A DNA stretch of 64,000 nt from Streptomyces venezuelae (lineage in GTDB: Bacteria > Actinomycetota > Actinomycetes > Streptomycetales > Streptomycetaceae): the NCBI RefSeq assembly GCF_008642315.1, contig NZ_CP029192.1, positions 8,246,001-8,310,000 on the forward strand, in the 5' to 3' direction. Each line of letters starts with the position of its first letter. Within the stretch, counting starts at the first letter, position 1. A program made the position numbers and the translations under genes. This document shows positions 52,922 through 61,009 of this stretch, piece after piece. The notes under the pieces were generated by a model. That model was not told the origin of the DNA. It did not search any database and worked only from the letters and a program-made list of their open reading frames with translations.

Positions 52922-53350
52922 CTAGGACATTGAGGCGGACAGCTCGTATCGCTGTACCGCGGTCACCACGCCAGCCTCACCGGCACCGTCCAGGCCGTCG
53001 TCGAGCAGTAGTTGTCTTGCCCAGATGTCGGTGCCTGGCGCCTCGATCTGGTTCACCCACTGACCCGAATCCCCACGATCAAGCACAGCGCGCCGTACCC
53101 GGTCCGCGAGCCAATCTGCCTGGTCCTCTCGATCGGCCACCACCGTCACCTGGTACACGAAGTGGGCATCTTCCGCCTTGTCGGCCAGGGGCGCGCCGGT
53201 GTACCGGCTGTCCATCGGGTAGAGCACTGTGTAAGGCGTGGGACAGGGGTGCCCGGCAACGAGAGGCAGCCGCCCGCGACCACAAGGCTTACCCGTAGCC
53301 ACGGTGAGCATGGCCTGGAAGGCCGCGGTCACGTCGGCTCTGTCGATCAC
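52922..53350 (-). CDS. phage tail terminator-like protein
   Basis: A 142-residue protein with the order and pattern of tail terminators: PYTVLYPMDSRYTGAPLADKAEDAHFVYQVTVVADREDQADWLADRVRRAVLDR, with an alpha/beta layout. It lies just before the tail tube gene in transcription order. It should cap the tube on completion. Its GTG overlaps the preceding stop by 4 bases. Confidence 0.75.
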   Translation of the reverse strand: MIDRADVTAAFQAMLTVATGKPCGRGRLPLVAGHPCPTPYTVLYPMDSRYTGAPLADKAEDAHFVYQVTVVADREDQADWLADRVRRAVLDRGDSGQWVNQIEAPGTDIWARQLLLDDGLDGAGEAGVVTAVQRYELSASMS

Positions 53351-53586
53351 AAGTCACCGCCAGCGAAGTACGCGGCGGCGGGTCCTTCGACGCTGATCAC
53401 TCCGTACCGGCACAAGCCGAGGGCGTCCCACTCCATCACTCCGGGAGTCGTGAGGATCGACAGAGTCCGCTCCCCGTCCTCATCCAGAACCTCCGCCACG
53501 ACCACAGCGCGGGCCAGGAGACCCCGCTCATGCTCGGCGAGCACCCCAGCCAGAGCTTCCTCAAGGCTGTCGGCAATGTCGATCAC
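53347..53586 (-). CDS. small hypothetical phage protein (79 aa)
   Basis: MIDIADSLEEALAGVLAEHE continues as RGLLARAVVVAEVLDEDGERTLSILTTPGVMEWDALGL. It overlaps both neighbours by 4 bases (GTGA), so it is coupled within the neck genes. GGAGGAG lies before the GTG. No family is recognised; it is probably a neck or connector-associated protein. Confidence 0.65.
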   Translation of the reverse strand: MIDIADSLEEALAGVLAEHERGLLARAVVVAEVLDEDGERTLSILTTPGVMEWDALGLCRYGVISVEGPAAAYFAGGDL

Positions 53587-53984
53587 AGCTCCTCCGCCAC
53601 CGCTTGGCCGAGCGCGTGGACCAATAGCGGCCCGAACGTGGCAACGGCCGGTCCCAGATGAGGGAATGGACGTTGGTTGTAGTGGCGACCCAAGCTGTCC
53701 GCCCCGACGAAGCCGAACTCCAGCCGCCGCCCTTGGGGGGCGTTAGTGCCAACCTCGGCAACAATCACCGGACCCGCCCGGTGGACATCGGACTGCCACG
53801 ATGCCCGGTACTGACCGGTGATCACGCGAGGCCCGGGCCGTCCAGATGCATTGTGCTGCACCTGCACCACCAAGGCCTTCGCGCTGTACCGCATCGCCGT
53901 CTCGGCGGCATTCACCACTGCCCTGCCGTTGCGGCTGAGCGCGGCAGCAAGATCCGAAGGGTGTCGGAAATCCCCGCCACTCAC
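53583..53984 (-). CDS. HK97 gp10-like neck/head-tail joining protein
   Basis: A 133-residue protein with the gp10 pattern: AETAMRYSAKALVVQVQHNASGRPGPRVITGQYRASWQ, then VGTNAPQGRRLEFGFVGADSLGRHYNQRPFPHLGPAVATFGP. gp10-like proteins bridge head and tail or act in tail completion. The GTG overlaps the upstream stop. Confidence 0.78.
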   Translation of the reverse strand: MSGGDFRHPSDLAAALSRNGRAVVNAAETAMRYSAKALVVQVQHNASGRPGPRVITGQYRASWQSDVHRAGPVIVAEVGTNAPQGRRLEFGFVGADSLGRHYNQRPFPHLGPAVATFGPLLVHALGQAVAEEL

Positions 53985-54403
53985 ACGGCCACCGGCTTCC
54001 GGTCGCGCTCCTCCAGCCACACCGTGCGCAACACGGGAAACGACGACACTTCGCCTTGCGCGGTGACCCGGTACGTCCGGCCCACCGCCTGATCGTCACG
54101 GGCCTCCACTACCAGGACGGAGTCCTCCACCTGCAACTCCGGTGCGCTCAGGGGCAGCAGAAGCCGGTATCCGGCAAGTACCTCCTCGACCCACGCGCCG
54201 TTCAGTCCGGCGCCTTTGGTGCGGATCCGCTCCTGATGGGCGTACAGGCCCGCCTTGTCCGCATACACGGTCACCGCAGCCCCCGGCACGAGAGCGCCGG
54301 TCGCTGGGTCCAGCACGTCCTCACCAGCGTCACGGCTGACGTGGATCGTGTCCGGCATCAGATGGCGTTCGGCGAAGCGGGCAATTCCTGACTGATCAAG
54401 CAC
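53981..54403 (-). CDS. phage head-tail connector-like protein (DUF6093-like)
   Basis: A 140-residue protein that reads RHLMPDTIHVSRDAGEDVLDPATGALVPGAAVTVYADKAGLYAHQERIRTKGAGLNGAWVEEVLAGYRLLLPLSAPELQVEDSVLVVEARDD, the pattern of DUF6093 proteins in Streptomyces phages and prophages. These lie between head and tail genes. Its GTG overlaps the upstream gene by 8 bases. Confidence 0.75.
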   Translation of the reverse strand: MLDQSGIARFAERHLMPDTIHVSRDAGEDVLDPATGALVPGAAVTVYADKAGLYAHQERIRTKGAGLNGAWVEEVLAGYRLLLPLSAPELQVEDSVLVVEARDDQAVGRTYRVTAQGEVSSFPVLRTVWLEERDRKPVAV

Positions 54404-54764
54404 CCGCAGCCCACTCCTTCAGCTGGGCCAGCACCCCGCGAGTCAGCTCGCCCGGCTGCCCATCCAAGTCCTTCCGGTCGAGCACGGCCTCATCGAGCTG
54501 CCGCCAGTCCACGGCATCCAGGAAGCCGATCACCACGTGCCGGACATCAGCGGGCTCCACCACCACCTCGGCCATGCCGTCGAACTGCGTGCCATGCCAT
54601 CCCTGTTGGACGTACAGAGTGACCTCTGGGCCCTCATCGGCGGTCTGCGTGATTCGATACGCCTCCACTGCGGATGCAACATCGTGCCCGTCGATCTCGA
54701 CCACAGCGGGCTCGCCCGGACGGGCCGCAATTCGAACTCGGCGGGACTCCACAAACGTGCTCAT
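54396..54764 (-). CDS. hypothetical phage neck-region protein, first gene of the tail operon
   Basis: A 122-residue protein (MSTFVESRRVRIAARPGEPA.. to ..LTRGVLAQLKEWAAGA). A beta-rich start and a helical end (FLDAVDWRQLDEAVLDRKDLDGQPGELTRGVL) are seen. No head gene precedes it: the next gene upstream is the RiPP-cluster regulator behind a terminator. The family is not recognised; its place suggests an adaptor or a regulator of the operon. Confidence 0.6.
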   Translation of the reverse strand: MSTFVESRRVRIAARPGEPAVVEIDGHDVASAVEAYRITQTADEGPEVTLYVQQGWHGTQFDGMAEVVVEPADVRHVVIGFLDAVDWRQLDEAVLDRKDLDGQPGELTRGVLAQLKEWAAGA

Positions 54765-54880
54765 GCCTTCGACCCTAGGTGCGCGAACCGCGCGCCCTGC
54801 GGAGCAACAGAACACGTCCGACCTTGGCTGACGTAACCTGATCGGAGTCCTATCCGAGCTTGCTGGCTGCATTGCTCGAT

Positions 54881-54915
54881 CGGTGCTCCGTCCTACTCAC
54901 TGGGACGGAGCACCG
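54881..54915 (-). terminator. perfect 13-base hairpin between the RiPP operon and the tail operon
   Basis: CGGTGCTCCGTCC (54881-54893) pairs with GGACGGAGCACCG (54903-54915), 9-base loop. In minus-strand order it follows the GntR-type gene and precedes the first tail gene, so it separates the two units. Confidence 0.8.
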
Positions 54916-54926
54916 TGACAAAGGGA

Positions 54927-55750
54927 TCAATCCTGCGTAGGGCTCTCGCGGGCCTGGCCGGGATTCCGGCCGGCATGGGTGATAGGAGTTGTCATCGCCC
55001 TCTTGAGTGGCCACTTGTGTTCCAGGAACCGCGCTTTGAGGCACCGATACGGAACGACGCATCGGGGGTCCCTGGCCCAATCGGCGAGCGTCTTCGGCTC
55101 CCCCCACGCGACATACTCCATGCCGCGCCGGGCTGCGGCCGCTCGGCGATGCGCAACAGCTCCTCCCGCGGAACCTGTCCGGTCCGTGCCGTGACGTACG
55201 TGCCGGGATGAGTCGCCAGGAGCAACCCTTCCTCGAACAGCGCCTCGAGACCGTTGCGGACCGTTTTGACAGAGACGCCGAATTCTTCCGCCAGCAGGTG
55301 CAATGTCGGTATCCGGGTATTCGGCGGGTATACCCGGTCCGCCAAGCGGTGACGCATGACTCGCTCGATGTGGACTGCGAGCGGTTCGGACGCGTCCCTG
55401 CCGGCGACTGCCCACGTCTCACCCTCAACGATGATGCGCGTGCCGAGTCGAGGTCTTGTTTCTACAAGGCCTTCTCTGCGTAATAGCCATAGCGCGCAAG
55501 CCGCCACCGAGTAACCGTTCCAGGGGAAGCGGCCCGGGTCTCCCGCAATCCGTGCACAGATCTCGGAGTAGGTGACGACTCGCCCGGGTTCGAGATCTCC
55601 ACGCTCGATCTCGCAGCGCAACGCCTTGTACAGGATCTGCACCTGCTCAAGGCCGTCTCTGCGCAGCTCTTTGGTCATGCGCTGTGGTATCTCATCCGGT
55701 TTGGTCGCAGAGGGCTCCTCTGGGGAGAGAGGCCGGATAGGTTCGCTCAT
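54927..55750 (-). pseudogene. GntR-family regulator, apparent frameshift before its C-terminal module
   Basis: From an ATG at 55750 that overlaps the upstream ATPase gene (ATGA), the frame carries two winged-helix-like parts: QILYKALRCEIERGDLEPGRVVTYSEIC near residues 37-65, and the GntR HTH AVHIERVMRHRLADRV..TRIPTLHLLAEEFGVSVKTVRNGLEALFEEGLLLATHPGTYV. In this frame the protein runs on with low-quality sequence to 54992. Near 55125-55160 another frame takes over with MEYVAWGEPKTLADWARDPRCVVPYRCLKARFLEHKWPLKRAMTTP to 54927, a module (GE.K.L.DWA.DPRC...AITTP) that I recall from Streptomyces regulators. So one frameshift has probably split the gene. Confidence 0.6.
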
Positions 55751-56358
55751 ACCGGCGCTTCCAGGAGGCAGAGGCTAAGAGCATGCTCGACGGCTCTGTC
55801 CTGGCTGTGCGCTTCACTCGTTACGCGGATATGTGGAAGTCCCTCTTCGGTAAGAATCTTGTGCGCGTACTGGTCTACGACCGATCGAAAGCGGGGGTCG
55901 CATGGATGCTCGGGGCGGATCGGGATGGCAGGGTCCAACACAGTCGCGAACAGCAGGCTGCACTTCGGGGCCTGCGTAGCGGCAAGGAGACGTAACCGTT
56001 CGCGCTCCAGTCGATGTGCCCTGTTGTGATGCCATTCCTGGGCGGCGTAGTAGAAGGCGAGGGCATCCCAAGCCGTGCGGTCAGCGAGGACTACTTGAGC
56101 AGGCTCACGGCCTGGCAGGGCCGCCGCAGCAATCTCGTCGGCAATGCCCTGCGCGATAGCCCACTCGGTAGCGGCCGAAGTGTGCCGCTGCATTTCCGGC
56201 AACGACATCAGCGCGGCCCTTTCCCCGAAACCGCCCGTCCGCACCACGATCGTCCCCTGGGCGGTCAGCTCCTTCTCAATCCGATCAAGGAGCTGCGTCT
56301 TTCCGGTGGACTGGGCGCCCATCACGCCTACGTGTAAAGGCCACTGCGCAGTTACCAC
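55747..56358 (-). CDS. P-loop ATPase/kinase (AAA_28, NadR-like)
   Basis: A 203-residue P-loop protein starting MVTAQWPLHVGVMGAQSTGKTQLLDRIEKEL (Walker A GAQSTGKT near residues 14-21), with VVLADRTAWDALAFYYAAQEWH as a Walker B/kinase lid region and DPRFRSVVDQYAHKILTEEGLPHIRV. This is like AAA_28/NadR-type nucleoside or ribosyl kinases. It lies between the helical-repeat protein and the GntR gene in the RiPP operon. Substrate unknown. Confidence 0.75.
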   Translation of the reverse strand: MVTAQWPLHVGVMGAQSTGKTQLLDRIEKELTAQGTIVVRTGGFGERAALMSLPEMQRHTSAATEWAIAQGIADEIAAAALPGREPAQVVLADRTAWDALAFYYAAQEWHHNRAHRLERERLRLLAATQAPKCSLLFATVLDPAIPIRPEHPCDPRFRSVVDQYAHKILTEEGLPHIRVTSEAHSQDRAVEHALSLCLLEAPV

Positions 56359-56450
56359 AGCATGAGATCCGTTTCTTGTACGGGGGCTCCGGGCAGGCCG
56401 GGGCGGGACGGCCGCGGCTGCGAGCTGGCCCCCAATTTCTTAGTGAGTGG

Positions 56451-57638
56451 CTATCGCGAGGAGGATGTGCCTCGGAGTACGAGTCGTTCCACGGGCGGAT
56501 GCGTGGGGGCGGCCTTTGACGCGTCCTGTTCTCCTTCGCCGACGGTGGACCGTTCGGCAAGGTGGCGTTCCGTTACCTGCGCGCTGATGTCTGCGGCATC
56601 CAGGAGTTTCTGTTCCAGAGGCGCAGGGATGTGGCCTTGACCGAGGCCAGCGGACACGAGGGCATCTGACACGGTGCGGTGTTCGTCCCGGGTCATGCGC
56701 TCACGGCACACCACATGAGCGAGGACGTCCCGGGCCACGTACCCATCTGAGTACGTGATCGCCTCGTCGATGAGGCGCCGTGACACCCCGGCCTGCTGGG
56801 GGCGCGGGGAGAGGTCGAGCACGGCCAGTCCGACCCGGGAGCGGAAGACGGCAAGGTCGGGGGCGGTGTCGAGCGCCAGGTAGTGCTCCACCATGGTGGC
56901 GGCGGGAGGGACAGTGCATCCTCCGGCTGCGGTGAGGCAGAGCACGGCGAGGCACGCGGCCACAGCGCGTTCCCAGCCTTCCGACAGTGTGCTCTTGTTC
57001 AGGTACGCCAGGGCTTCCGTGGGTTGGCCACCAAGGCAGCGGCCCAGTACCTCGACCTGCCGCCCGTCGAAGAGCCGCTGGCCCACGCCTCGGTGCTGCT
57101 CACTGTGCGCCCGTGCACGCCCCCATTGGCCCGCTGTGACGAGTGCCCGGGTGCCGTCGCCGAGCAGGACCGCCCACAGCCACTGGCACACCTGCTGATG
57201 GGTGTCCGCGGAGTTCGTGAGATGCCGGAAGGACAGGGAGCGGCCATCAACGACTGCCTCCGACTTCGACCTCACTGCCTGGTTCAAAGAGTCGAGCAGT
57301 CGGTAGGCGCCGACGCCGTCCCCGTCGCGGATGCGCAGACGGGCCAAGTTGACCAAGGGCTCCAGCGCGAACCGAGCCTCCTGCGCGCCCAGAGGCTGAG
57401 CGCGCAGAAAGACTTGGGCGTGACGCCAGCACAGAACGCGCGCCAAATCCGGCAGGCCGCAGTCACTCGCGATCAGCGCCGCCTTGTTCAGCGCGACGGT
57501 CGCAGAGGCCACCTTGCCTCCCCGCTTGGCGGCATCAGCCAGGTTGCTGATCTCCCGGACCCGGTACGCGAGGGGCGGGCAGGCCGGGCGCGGGCGGGCG
57601 ACCAGGGGGAAACGCCGTGCTATCTGGCCGACGTCCAT
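56451..57638 (-). CDS. helical-repeat (TPR-like) protein in the RiPP operon
   Basis: A 395-residue mainly helical protein: ISNLADAAKRGGKVASATVALNKAALIASDCGLPDLARVLCWRHAQVFLRAQPLGAQEARFALEPLVNLARLRIRDGDGVGAYRLLDSLNQAV, with the helix-pair pattern of TPR-like repeats. There are no catalytic motifs. The C-terminal tail is charged. It starts one base after the methyltransferase stop. Its function is not known; such proteins often serve as adaptors or regulators. Confidence 0.6.
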   Translation of the reverse strand: MDVGQIARRFPLVARPRPACPPLAYRVREISNLADAAKRGGKVASATVALNKAALIASDCGLPDLARVLCWRHAQVFLRAQPLGAQEARFALEPLVNLARLRIRDGDGVGAYRLLDSLNQAVRSKSEAVVDGRSLSFRHLTNSADTHQQVCQWLWAVLLGDGTRALVTAGQWGRARAHSEQHRGVGQRLFDGRQVEVLGRCLGGQPTEALAYLNKSTLSEGWERAVAACLAVLCLTAAGGCTVPPAATMVEHYLALDTAPDLAVFRSRVGLAVLDLSPRPQQAGVSRRLIDEAITYSDGYVARDVLAHVVCRERMTRDEHRTVSDALVSAGLGQGHIPAPLEQKLLDAADISAQVTERHLAERSTVGEGEQDASKAAPTHPPVERLVLRGTSSSR

Positions 57639-57639
57639 G

Positions 57640-59730
57640 TCACTGCCATTCGATGACGATGCGGTTCAGCGCATTGTCGAAGGCGAAGCGACCGGGCTTC
57701 GACGCGGAGGGCGCCGTGTCGAGCGGCTGGATTTGGAAACCGACGTCGAGGCTGCGGAAGCCACGGTCCCAGGCCTGGATCTGCTCGGCGACGCGCTCGG
57801 CCAGCGCCTGAGCGTCGGGGCCATGTCCGATGACACCGAACTCGTACAGGGTGGCGCCGTCGGGGGCTTTCTCGGCGGCCGCTCGCCGGGTGAGGTAGGT
57901 GAGCGTGGCGCCCTCGACGACTGCGGTGGAGGACGGATAGGGCGCCGTGACCAGGCCGTTTTCGACGGCCGCAGGCTGTGCGGGCATCCGACTCAGCCCG
58001 TTGGGCATGCTGCAGGTGAGCCACAGCTCCAGGTACTCCGCCGACTCCGGACCCCGGAAGGTGACGCCCGTCCACACCTCGGCGCGCGGCTGCCGGAAGA
58101 TGTCGCTCAGGGCGTCGGGGTCGACCGTCTGGTCTCCGTTGGTGACGAGGGTGACGGTGTTGTCAGGGTCCAGGGAGACGAAGACGCGCGGGTCGTCGGC
58201 GATGCCCTGCCGCAACGGCATGAACGTGTTCATCTGGCTGCCGACGCTGCGCCAAACTCCGTCGTGGTGCTCGAAGGCGATCGAGCGGGAGACGCTGCCG
58301 CGCAGTCGCAGAGGGGTGAGGAGGCGTCCGCCGGGGGCGAGCTGGTCGAGCCAGGCGTGAGGCACACCGTGCGCGCCGACCGTGGCGATGATGCGGTCAT
58401 ATGGCGCGTTCGGGGCGTGGCCTACTGCTCCGTCCCCGAGGATCACTTCCACGTTGTGGATGTCGGCTGCGGCCAGTCCGGCACGGGCGCCGTCCACGAT
58501 GTCGTCATCGACGTCGATCGTAGTGACGTGCCCTTTCTCTCCGACGAGATAGCCGAGGAGACCGGCGTTGAAGCCGGTGCCGGCCCCGAGTTCCAGGACC
58601 TTTTGGCCGGGCTCGACCTTCAGCTGTTCCAGCATCATGCCGACAATGTCGGGCTGGGAGGCGCAGCTGATGGACGTGCCGTTCTCGTCGAGCTTGGTGT
58701 TCACCGGGGCGTTCCCGTACGCCTTCTCCAGCGGGGCGTTCGGGAGCAAGAGGTGCCGGGGCACCGTACGCATGGCTTCCTCCACGCGGGGCGTGCGCAC
58801 CCATCCGTTTTCGACCAGGTGGTCGATCAGCTGATGGCGCAGGCGGTCGGCTGAACTGGCTTCGATGGTGTCACTGTTCACCCCGGTGACCGTAGTGCTC
58901 TGCGGCCTTTCAGCTTGGTCGGACGCGGCGTTGTCGCTCGTTCCCATGACTACCTCTTTCGCGAGTGTTGACAAGGTGTGCTGGTCCTGTGCTGGCAGGC
59001 CCAGATGGTTCCAGTGGAAGATCGCGTGGTGGGCGATCACAGCTCGCAGCCCGCGCTCCAGGCGGCCCTGGCGGTTGAGGTCTGCGAGCTGCTGGCCGAA
59101 CCACTCGAACGTGGCTATCCAGTCGGCCAGGGGCGCAAGGCCCCCCTCGGTGACGCTGCTGCTCGTGGCGCTGACATCGACCGTCATGAGGCGATGGACG
59201 GCCGCCTTGTGCCGTTGAGGGCGGCGAGGGTTGTCACCGCGGCGTTCAGCTGCGACCCGCGCCCAGACGTCGCCCTGCTCGTACCAGTCGAGTCCCGCTG
59301 CGCGCATCGCCACGCTGAGCAGGAGGACCCCCAGCTCACGGCGCCCGAGCCCGGGGCCGGTCGCCGCCTGCCCGCGGGCCATCGCGTCCAGCAGGTGATG
59401 GCTGTCGTAGTGGAACAGGGTGTGCGCGATCTTCATGGCGGCCGGACCACCGAAGGCCGTCTCTTCCGGCTCGTAGATGCCCCGCGTCCACGAGGCGAGG
59501 ACACCAGCAGCGACCAGCTCGTCCAGAGCAGCGTCCAAGCCGTTGGAGGAGTCCGGACCCGCGGGCCGGTATCGCACCCGCCACGAGGGGAACTTCCGCA
59601 GGAACGACCACTGCCCCAGGTCCGGCTCCAGGTCAATCAGCACCGGAAGCAGGTACTGGACGGCGGTAGTCTCCGCGCGGTCCCAGTCGGTGAACCGGAT
59701 GAGGCGCTGTGGCCATTCTTCCGCTGCCAT
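57640..59730 (-). CDS. thiopeptide-type biosynthesis domain fused to PCMT-like methyltransferase (FxLD system)
   Basis: A 696-residue fusion. The N-terminal ~260 residues are a thiopeptide-type bacteriocin biosynthesis domain (WPQRLIRFTDWDRAETTAVQYLLPVLIDLEPDLGQWSFLRKFPSWRVRYRP...IFHWNHLGL), related to the LanB elimination domain. The C-terminal ~400 residues are an L-isoaspartate methyltransferase-like fold: LRHQLIDHLVENGWVRTPRVEEAM, the SAM loop VLELGAGTGFNAGLLGYL near 377-394, and the long C-terminal region seen in FxLD-system methyltransferases. An internal ATG at 58947 has its own AGAGG, so the methyltransferase may also be made alone. It probably methylates aspartate in the RiPP precursor. 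Confidence 0.85.
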   Translation of the reverse strand: MAAEEWPQRLIRFTDWDRAETTAVQYLLPVLIDLEPDLGQWSFLRKFPSWRVRYRPAGPDSSNGLDAALDELVAAGVLASWTRGIYEPEETAFGGPAAMKIAHTLFHYDSHHLLDAMARGQAATGPGLGRRELGVLLLSVAMRAAGLDWYEQGDVWARVAAERRGDNPRRPQRHKAAVHRLMTVDVSATSSSVTEGGLAPLADWIATFEWFGQQLADLNRQGRLERGLRAVIAHHAIFHWNHLGLPAQDQHTLSTLAKEVVMGTSDNAASDQAERPQSTTVTGVNSDTIEASSADRLRHQLIDHLVENGWVRTPRVEEAMRTVPRHLLLPNAPLEKAYGNAPVNTKLDENGTSISCASQPDIVGMMLEQLKVEPGQKVLELGAGTGFNAGLLGYLVGEKGHVTTIDVDDDIVDGARAGLAAADIHNVEVILGDGAVGHAPNAPYDRIIATVGAHGVPHAWLDQLAPGGRLLTPLRLRGSVSRSIAFEHHDGVWRSVGSQMNTFMPLRQGIADDPRVFVSLDPDNTVTLVTNGDQTVDPDALSDIFRQPRAEVWTGVTFRGPESAEYLELWLTCSMPNGLSRMPAQPAAVENGLVTAPYPSSTAVVEGATLTYLTRRAAAEKAPDGATLYEFGVIGHGPDAQALAERVAEQIQAWDRGFRSLDVGFQIQPLDTAPSASKPGRFAFDNALNRIVIEWQ
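58953..58957 (-). promoter_or_regulatory. internal ribosome-binding site before ATG 58947
   Basis: On the minus strand AGAGG lies five bases before an in-frame ATG that begins MGTSDNAASDQAERP, exactly at the boundary between the thiopeptide-type domain and the methyltransferase domain. Starting there would give a ~435-residue free-standing methyltransferase. Confidence 0.5.
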
Positions 59731-59743
59731 GTTCTCTCTCCTC

Positions 59744-61009
59744 TCATACCGAGTTGGTCAGAAAGCAGGCGTCCCAGCCGGATGCAGAAGGCGTGCCGGT
59801 GTGGAGGGAGTGGAGGGCGAGAGCGACACCTGCGGCGCCTTCGAGGAGCCCGATGTCGCCGCCGTCGGGAGCGTCGAGCAACGAGGCCGTCAGCGTCCCC
59901 GGGGCGGTATCGGTGATCGGGGCCAGGAGCCGGGGCAGGCATTCGGTGAGGCCAGGGGTAATGGCATCAGCGGCCACGAGTTGCGTGATGTGTGCCAGGC
60001 CGGCGAACCCATGGCACAGCGAGACGTCCACGGTCGCGCCGAGCTGGCCGGGGTCAGTCATCGCCTGGAGGAGCGCACGCTCGGCCGCACGCTGGCGGTC
60101 ACGGTCGTTGAGGGCGAGGGCAGCGAGCTGCTGGGTGCGGGCGAACCCGGCCGTCCCATAGCACCAGGACGGCCGGGACGGGCCTGGGCCGGGCACGCCG
60201 GATCGCAGCTGTTCACGGGTGATCCAGTACGGCCACCACGGACCGGCGGGGCCCTCCTGCTGCCACTGGTCGAGCCAGGCCAGGACGCGGGTGATCGCCT
60301 CGCGGTGGCCTTCGACAATGACACCGCGGCGTGCAGCCAGGGCGAGCAGAGCGAGGGGGCCGCTGATGCCGTGGGCGACGCCGTTGTTGGCGTGCCCCGC
60401 CGGATAGTCCGGGGACGCTTTGCCGGAGGGGGCGAGGTGGCTCCACCAGCCGGGCAGGACCTCGCCATCATGCTCGACCGGCTCGGTCAGCCTGACCAGG
60501 TACGCCAGGACCTGCCGGAGTAGTCCGGTGTGGACATCGCGGTGCAGGAGGAGGGCGCCCATCCCGCTCAGGCCCCGGATTGTGTCGAACTCGGCCAGCT
60601 CGGGCGTCTCGCCCCGGTCCATGCGGGCGTGGGCGCTGGCCAACCGGCTGCGGATTGCCGTCGTGACGTACTGGTCGAGGGTGTCCAGGGCGCGGGAGTA
60701 TCGTCCGGGCCGGTCGGCGGCGGCATGCAGGGCGAAGGCGAGAGCGGGCGCTCCGTAGTAGAGGTGGCTGTCGGGGCCCCCGACAGCCGGTTCTTCTGCG
60801 GCGCAGGCAAGCCAGTCATGCGCCCGCTGCCACGGCCCCTGGCCTGTGCGGGCCCGCTCAATGTGAAGCAACGCGACGCCGACGGCGCCGTGCGCCAGGG
60901 ACTGCGGCCACCATCCCTGACGGTGATCCAGCGACCGCACGGCCTGCGGTTCTGCGAGACGCTCTGCGATGGCGTCGGCGGCAGCCCGTGCCTTGTCACG
61001 CAGGTCCAT
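59744..61009 (-). CDS. lanC: lanthionine synthetase C-like cyclase
   Basis: A 421-residue LanC-like barrel. The zinc ligands are visible: Cys in PSWCYGTAGFARTQQLAAL near residue 284, and the Cys-His pair in VDVSLCHGFAGLAHI near 332-333. The catalytic-loop HG of NNGVAHGISGPLALLALAARRG near 212 is present. The usual repeat pattern of double helices runs throughout. It joins cysteine thiols to dehydrated residues to form lanthionine rings. The ATG at 61009 has GGAG six bases before it; ATG 61015 is the alternative. It overlaps the lanB end and lies 13 bases before the fused methyltransferase gene. Confidence 0.92.
   Translation of the reverse strand: MDLRDKARAAADAIAERLAEPQAVRSLDHRQGWWPQSLAHGAVGVALLHIERARTGQGPWQRAHDWLACAAEEPAVGGPDSHLYYGAPALAFALHAAADRPGRYSRALDTLDQYVTTAIRSRLASAHARMDRGETPELAEFDTIRGLSGMGALLLHRDVHTGLLRQVLAYLVRLTEPVEHDGEVLPGWWSHLAPSGKASPDYPAGHANNGVAHGISGPLALLALAARRGVIVEGHREAITRVLAWLDQWQQEGPAGPWWPYWITREQLRSGVPGPGPSRPSWCYGTAGFARTQQLAALALNDRDRQRAAERALLQAMTDPGQLGATVDVSLCHGFAGLAHITQLVAADAITPGLTECLPRLLAPITDTAPGTLTASLLDAPDGGDIGLLEGAAGVALALHSLHTGTPSASGWDACFLTNSV

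Noticed and set aside
38379..54764. Contractile injection system
   Set aside because: No sheath, spike, AAA+ unfoldase or baseplate wedge genes are seen. The order terminator-tube-chaperones-tape measure-Dit is that of a non-contractile siphovirus tail.
56285..56560. 91-codon minus-strand frame between the helical-repeat and ATPase genes as a precursor peptide
   Set aside because: It is not small or Ser/Thr/Cys-patterned like a lanthipeptide precursor and overlaps both neighbours' coding sequence in another frame.
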